From Skeletonema tropicum (taxonomy: Eukaryota > Bacillariophyta > Thalassiosirophyceae > Thalassiosirales > Thalassiosiraceae), in the NCBI GenBank assembly GCA_037178625.1, contig CM074137.1, forward strand, positions 1,612,001-1,676,000: a stretch of DNA of 64,000 nt, written 5' to 3'. The notes below the pieces were generated by a model. That model was not told the DNA's origin and made no database searches. It worked only from the letters and a program-made list of their open reading frames with translations. Within the stretch, counting starts at the first letter, position 1; each line of letters starts with the position of its first letter. Shown here one piece after another: positions 59,578 to 64,000 of the stretch. The position numbers and the translations under genes are program-made.

Positions 59578-61340
59578 TCAAGCCATAGCCTGTGCCTCAG
59601 CTTCAGCCTGCGCCCTGCTTTTCCAGGGCCTCATATCTAAAGCAGGCATTGAGTAAGCAGCTTCATTACCTTCCCACTCCTCCATAAAATCAGGTGAGCC
59701 CGCAATGAGTTCCCGATACGCCAGCAACGTCCATAACATGTCAACAGTGTACTGTTCCATAGTGAGCTTTGTTCTACAGAACGCCTGGCCATTCTTAATA
59801 ACTTGTTGAATCTGTTCCGCGTTTTGAGAATCCATCACATATCTCACAGTCTTTTCCAGGTCAGAGAAATCGGCCTCCACTGGAATGTAATGTACCCATG
59901 GTTTGATCTCTTTTTCCCAATACCCAACATAGGAGCTTTCTACTTTGATTACAACCGAGTTATAGCACCTGTAATTGATTTGAAACGTGACATGACAAGA
60001 GTGAGAATGGCATATGTAGGAAAAGAAAGAGTGATAATGCAAAGCCACAAGCATCGTTCAGTCACTTACAACAGCTTCCCAAAACGAGCAGACCAAGCAT
60101 TACCGTCAATGTCCAAGATGGCCTTGTACCTCTGAAAGTCATCCTGTGGCATTTTACTCTTCGAAGTGGAAGGTTTGATATCCATTATTTCCAAATAATC
60201 GCGAGCATACTGCACCAGCTTTTGTCGTGGCCGTTCTCCATCCTTATATGTGTAACCTGTGATTCTCCCTCTCCACACAACCTTGTCAATCTTGCTCTCC
60301 CATGGATACTTCTCATCCCATTCAGACATCAAGCCATCCCATTGGTACGGTGAATCCGCCAATTGAAAATTTGTCGGATCGTTAAAGTAGGTCAGTGACA
60401 TTACAGGCCATGAATGCATGCACTTCCTACTTCTGATTGCATTCAGTCTAAATATCGGTACAAGATCATCACCACACCAAGGGTAGTCATTTGCATCAAA
60501 TATCATTGGTAATTCACCCTCATACAGTGCTTTCATCCTTGCATCCTCTTCTTTCAACGTCCCAGCCAACTCCAACGCACGTTGGACCAATGTAACAAAC
60601 ATACCCGTTCTTCCCTCAGGTCGTAACACTGTCCCATTTCTAATGATATAGGGTCGCACCATCCCGTGCATCCGTACCGTGTCCTCGTCAATGGGTACAC
60701 CGTTCTGTGTATAATTCTGAGGAGAAACATCTCCCAGTTGATTTTCACCATTGCCTAGTCGAGCGAGTATATTGACATACTTTTGTGTGTTGAGTGGATA
60801 ACTATCATCAGGTTGTTGTTGTTGTTGTTGTTGTTGAATAGTAATACTTTTGGCCCAGCGATGCCAAGGATATCCATCTGGTTTCACTAATGCGTCAATC
60901 TTGTAATCATCATCGTTTAGTGGATTTTGTTGACGATATTGTGTCGTTTGCGGATCAATGTACGTGCCTGCGTTGTTGTGTAGACGTTTCAAATCGTCTG
61001 GGTTACGTCTGTCGATGAAATTCATGGATCGCAAATTTCTTCTTAGTAGTGTAGTGTTGCTATTATCGATTGGTATTTTGACATCGATTGGCATTTCTGG
61101 CATGATTTCATTGTAGTTATTAGTTGTTTGAATCGACGTATTTTGAGGTTGTCGGGAGCTTTGTATTGCCAAGGCGAAGATGAGCAGGACTATAGCCGCC
61201 ACTGCAAATGATCCATGCCGTCGATCGGTACTACTGGCTGTTCTTGACGATTTCGAGGAGGAAATCTCAGAGTCGGAGGTTGTGGCTGTTTCATCTCCGG
61301 CTGATACAACGTTGTTTCGTTTTCGTGTCTCAACCATCAT
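59578..61340 (-). CDS. GT90/CAP10-type glycosyltransferase, two exons (553 aa)
   Basis: ATG at 61340 (MMVETRKRN); the frame is open further upstream without an ATG. Exon 1 is 61340-60070 and exon 2 is 59968-59578. The intron (59969-60069, 101 bp) has GTAAGT...TTACAG, and the join gives RFGKLLCYNSVVIKVESSY, the conserved CAP10 core. A cytoplasmic N-terminus is followed by a signal anchor at about 45-65 (FAVAAIVLLIFALAIQ), so it is a type II Golgi protein. A polyQ tract sits in the stem. Catalytic-domain landmarks: DANDYPWCGDDLVPIF, KVVWRGRITGYTY, LDIDGNAWSARFGKLL. GT90 members transfer xylose or glucose (POGLUT, fungal CAP10); the acceptor here is unknown. The C-terminus ends in an Ala/Glu-rich run. 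Confidence 0.9.
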
Positions 61341-62060
61341 TCTGATCGTCTTTGTAGGGCCCACCAGACGTACTTTAAAATTTCTGTTACATATATGATC
61401 GTCTTTGTTGTCTATGCTCAGCCACCACAGATAGGAGTGTAGAGCAGGTGGCTGGAGATGGCTGCACAAGCACAAGTTTTATGATTATGAGCGAAGGAAA
61501 AAGCAAAAAGTAAAGCTATTGTATGTATTGCACAAATAAATAGTGATGAGCATGCATGACTGTGACCATTATGGCACATGGAACACAGCGATGACCGAAG
61601 TCATTTACCATTTTTTTCCGCGAGCGAGACAAGAGAGACAGCACACGTGTTTGTTCCCTAACGGTACTCGCTGTCTCAACTTTCGGTCCGTCCAGAATCC
61701 AGAATCTTCGATTTCGTCGCCACCACACATCTATCACAAAACACACGAGCTGAGTGTGTCTATCAAGTGCTAAGTACAGCTGCATCGCTGCTGCCGCCCG
61801 GTGCAATACTATTGAATCTTCCTACCAGAGAGTGTAAGTGGGGCCAGTCAGATAAATTTTTATGGGTGTGATTAGAAATGAAATGAACGTCTACTCTACA
61901 GCTACACAACAGGGGGGACGTCGAAGATACACTTCCATCTTGTGTGAATATAGCTCATTTGTCAATGTCCAACTGCACCTCTCTTACACTCTTTGTTTTC
62001 TCATTACTTTCTTCAGATATAGCCAACAAAAAACGACGTCAGTACAGTGCGGAGATAGGC
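61341..62060. other. Intergenic
   Basis: Promoter side of the GT90 gene. Only short frames without motifs are seen. TTTCTCATTACTTTCTTCAG at about 61997-62016 looks like a splice acceptor in front of IANKKRRQYSAEIGQGE, which may belong to the degenerate gene that follows. Confidence 0.35.
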
Positions 62061-62635
62061 CAAGGAGAATAAGTTGTTGAAACAACAAGACGCCGACGAT
62101 GTGACTGATGCTGCCACTTCTAGAGTTCTTGGAAGCGACAAGAAAGAGGCCAAAGTGCAGAAGCAGAGCGACAAAGTATTGGGAGCAGCAAAGCAAATGT
62201 TCTGTGAATCAATTCCAGCTGTTTTGTGTCATGCGAGCATCAATGGCTGGGACATATATACTCGATTGCGTGGTTTCTGTCAACTTTTGTGTGTTACCTC
62301 CCTCGTTTGAGGTGAATCTGTTTACAGACTTCCTCCGCACTTTCACCAAAGAATCTTTTTTCAATGAACATCGCTCTAACGGGGATTTAATTGTCAATGT
62401 TATCTTCAATCCTGCGACAGGCCAGCCTGGTGAACAGGGCGCGGCGATGATGAATATTCAAATGAGTATGCCTGGCAAGGGGATGCCACAAGGGACATGG
62501 CCTGCTGCGCAAGAGGACATGATGCAGACTATGAAGGAAGACGATCCCGACTGGAAAGGTCCTGGCCATGTCTTTGCAGGACTACCACCAGGCAAAAGCC
62601 TTATGGAGCGCTATCCGCCCAGAGATGCAATGTAA
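62061..62635 (+). pseudogene. Degenerate or intron-containing gene of unknown function
   Basis: Coding-like sequence appears in changing frames. A Lys/Asp-rich part (KLLKQQDADDVTDAATSRV, DKKEAKVQKQSDKVLGAAK) is in one frame from about 62061 and ends at a stop near 62310. A second part in another frame, from about 62310 to TAA/TAG-type end at 62635, reads EVNLFTDFLRTFTKESFF, NGDLIVNVIFNPATGQPGEQ, MSMPGKGMPQGTWPAAQED, GPGHVFAGLPPGKSLMERY. The junction lacks a convincing intron, so a frameshifted relic is more likely. I do not recognise the family. Confidence 0.35.
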
Positions 62636-63573
62636 CTCCAATTTAGACACTGTCCAGAGGATTGGGCATGGTCTTCTCTCATATATATCGTCTACAACTT
62701 CAGTCAACTTGGGTGGGCCACACTCCTCTATGAAGCGCAAGAAATTTGGTTCAAATTCAGTTTCATTTGCATAGGTCACACAAGATATCCATTCAACCCC
62801 AGACAACCCCATTCTATACACGATGGTCATAGCTCCATCTCGATTTCATGAGTCTCTCGCTTTCCTTTTGTTTAGCTTGAGAGACTTCATGTCACTCACA
62901 CAGCACACAGTATATTCAGTCAGTAATACATCATAAAAAAGGTCTATCATTCCAATTGACTACATTACTATTTATGTATGGACCTCTTCGGCGCCAGCTG
63001 CATCGAGACGAGCTGCCTAGCTCATCTCTCATTCATAAGTCTACATTCCTTTTGTTCAGCTGGAGAGACTTTGATCACTCACACAGCACGTAGGGATATT
63101 CAGTCAGTAATAACAAAGGTCTATTATTCAAATTGGCTTCATAACTTTTGTTGCAATTCAATACACTGGCAACTTCATGAAGAGGATTTCTGTTATATTA
63201 TTATTATTATTGTATGGACCTCTTCAGAGCGAGCTAACCAACGCGTAAGTACACAGCTCCGTAGGACAGCGAAGTGCGGAATGCATCAGAACACAGTATG
63301 TTCTCCTCTGAATGATACTTACCGCCAATTTAGGTATTAGTTCCTACGTTGATTTTGTGAGGCGCGCCAAATTGCATTCCTTTCTTTTCCCATAAAAGTG
63401 AACACAAAACAATTGATGTAAGGCGTACAACATTATATCTGTATCGTAGGGATCGTCCGTCTGAGTATGGAAGAACAGTAAGCAAAGGACCGGAAGAAGA
63501 ACTGTGCCAGTGAAGTTTTCTAATCATCGTCTCCGAGATTGGTCGTAAGTATCATCACAACAAGTGTGTAGCC
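62636..63573. repeat. Intergenic with an imperfect 184-bp direct duplication
   Basis: 62850-62995 (TTTTGTTTAGCTTGAGAGACTT, ACTCACACAGCAC, ATATTCAGTCAGTAATA, GTATGGACCTCTTC) is repeated with changes at 63040-63225. The ATATTCAGTCAGTAATA marker is at 62912 and 63096, 184 bp apart. The second copy ends with a TTA microsatellite before GTATGGACCTCTTC. No gene is seen. Confidence 0.65.
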
Positions 63574-63630
63574 ATGCCAACAAAAAGTAAAAAGGTCAAG
63601 ACACCACCCACAAGGACGGCTCCGACAAGA

Positions 63631-63672
<42 letters not shown>

Positions 63673-64000
63673 TCTCAAAAGCCAACCTCCTCCTCCGCCG
63701 CCACCGCTCGGAAGAAGCAGCCACCAAAATTAGCAGCAGCAGGATTAGCTCTCAGCACGACGAAGACAAATAATACTAAGGCTAAAAAACCTGTAGCGCA
63801 TGCATTATTCAAAATCAAGCAAGAAGATGATACCACCACAACCACCCCCACTGCAGCTGCCCAGCATCAGGCACCAACTGACGCAACCGAACATGACACT
63901 GCAACGAACAGCAGCAGCACCACCACCAACACCCACAGCGGCATCGACGAGGTGCTTAGCGAATCCGATCAGCTCTTACGAGCTGCAGCGGAAGCCCAAG
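63574..64000 (+). CDS. Alanine-tract basic protein, 5' part only (partial at window edge)
   Basis: ATG at 63574 starts MPTKSKKVKTPPTRTAPTRK, followed by 12 alanines encoded by a pure (GCA)12 run at 63634-63669. Then a Lys/Thr/Ser-rich stretch (ARKKQPPKLAAAGLALSTT, FKIKQEDDTTTTTP) and the start of a possible helix (GIDEVLSESDQLLRAAAEA). It stays open to the window end (142 codons). The basic low-complexity N-terminus suggests a nuclear protein; no domain is visible yet. Confidence 0.65.

Overview
The window looks like nuclear DNA of a centric diatom (Thalassiosira-like). Genes are long and mostly intron-poor, the few introns are short GT-AG introns (about 75-170 bp), and the proteins include Pro/Ser-repeat secreted membrane proteins, RING-Sel1-MYND proteins, a signal-peptide thioredoxin, ATAD3 and gamma-COP. 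Species assignment is inference; no rRNA or organelle gene is present.

Left third (1-29.2 kb). A tandem family of giant type I membrane proteins with (P-S-x-x)n repeats: the 3' end of one copy at the window edge, then three complete copies (7.3-13.8, 16.1-24.2 and 25.1-29.2 kb). Each complete copy has a signal peptide, an R-A-L motif just after it, a repeated six-cysteine 'CCW' module, hundreds of PS repeats and one membrane helix. The tail carries a PDZ-like domain, except in the last copy, which has an unrelated acidic tail. Between the copies lie a 3.5-kb satellite with 183-192-bp monomers and higher-order structure, a tRNA-like inverted repeat, a wrecked DXD-type glycosyltransferase gene and a wrecked transposon-type zinc-binding gene.

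Middle (29.4-45 kb). Gamma-COP (minus strand, one intron), then a secreted trypsin with a Pro/Thr-Asp-Trp tail. A tandem duplication follows, containing pieces of the trypsin tail, a small PS-repeat membrane protein (minus) and an 11x16-residue repeat membrane protein (plus). The duplication breakpoint created a chimeric gene, which was later split by a 1975-bp non-autonomous DNA transposon with G6TGCGCA terminal inverted repeats. Next come an EndoG/EXOG-like nuclease and a degraded transposon-derived gene.

Right third (45-64 kb). Ordinary, densely packed genes: a polyQ acidic nuclear-type protein, an HMG-box plus MBD-like protein, a RING-Sel1-MYND protein, an ATAD3-type AAA+ ATPase with an unusual N-terminus (four exons), a secretory thioredoxin, a DGAT2-like acyltransferase (HPHA variant), an inward-rectifier-type K+ channel (two exons), a GT90/CAP10 glycosyltransferase (two exons), a degenerate unknown gene, and the 5' end of an alanine-repeat protein running off the edge.

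Most novel: the PSP/CCW/PDZ gene array with its swapped C-terminus and internal 372-bp higher-order repeats; the R-x-L motif shared by four kinds of neighbouring secreted membrane proteins (a cell-wall or silica-vesicle cluster hypothesis); and the duplication-born chimeric gene killed by a transposon.
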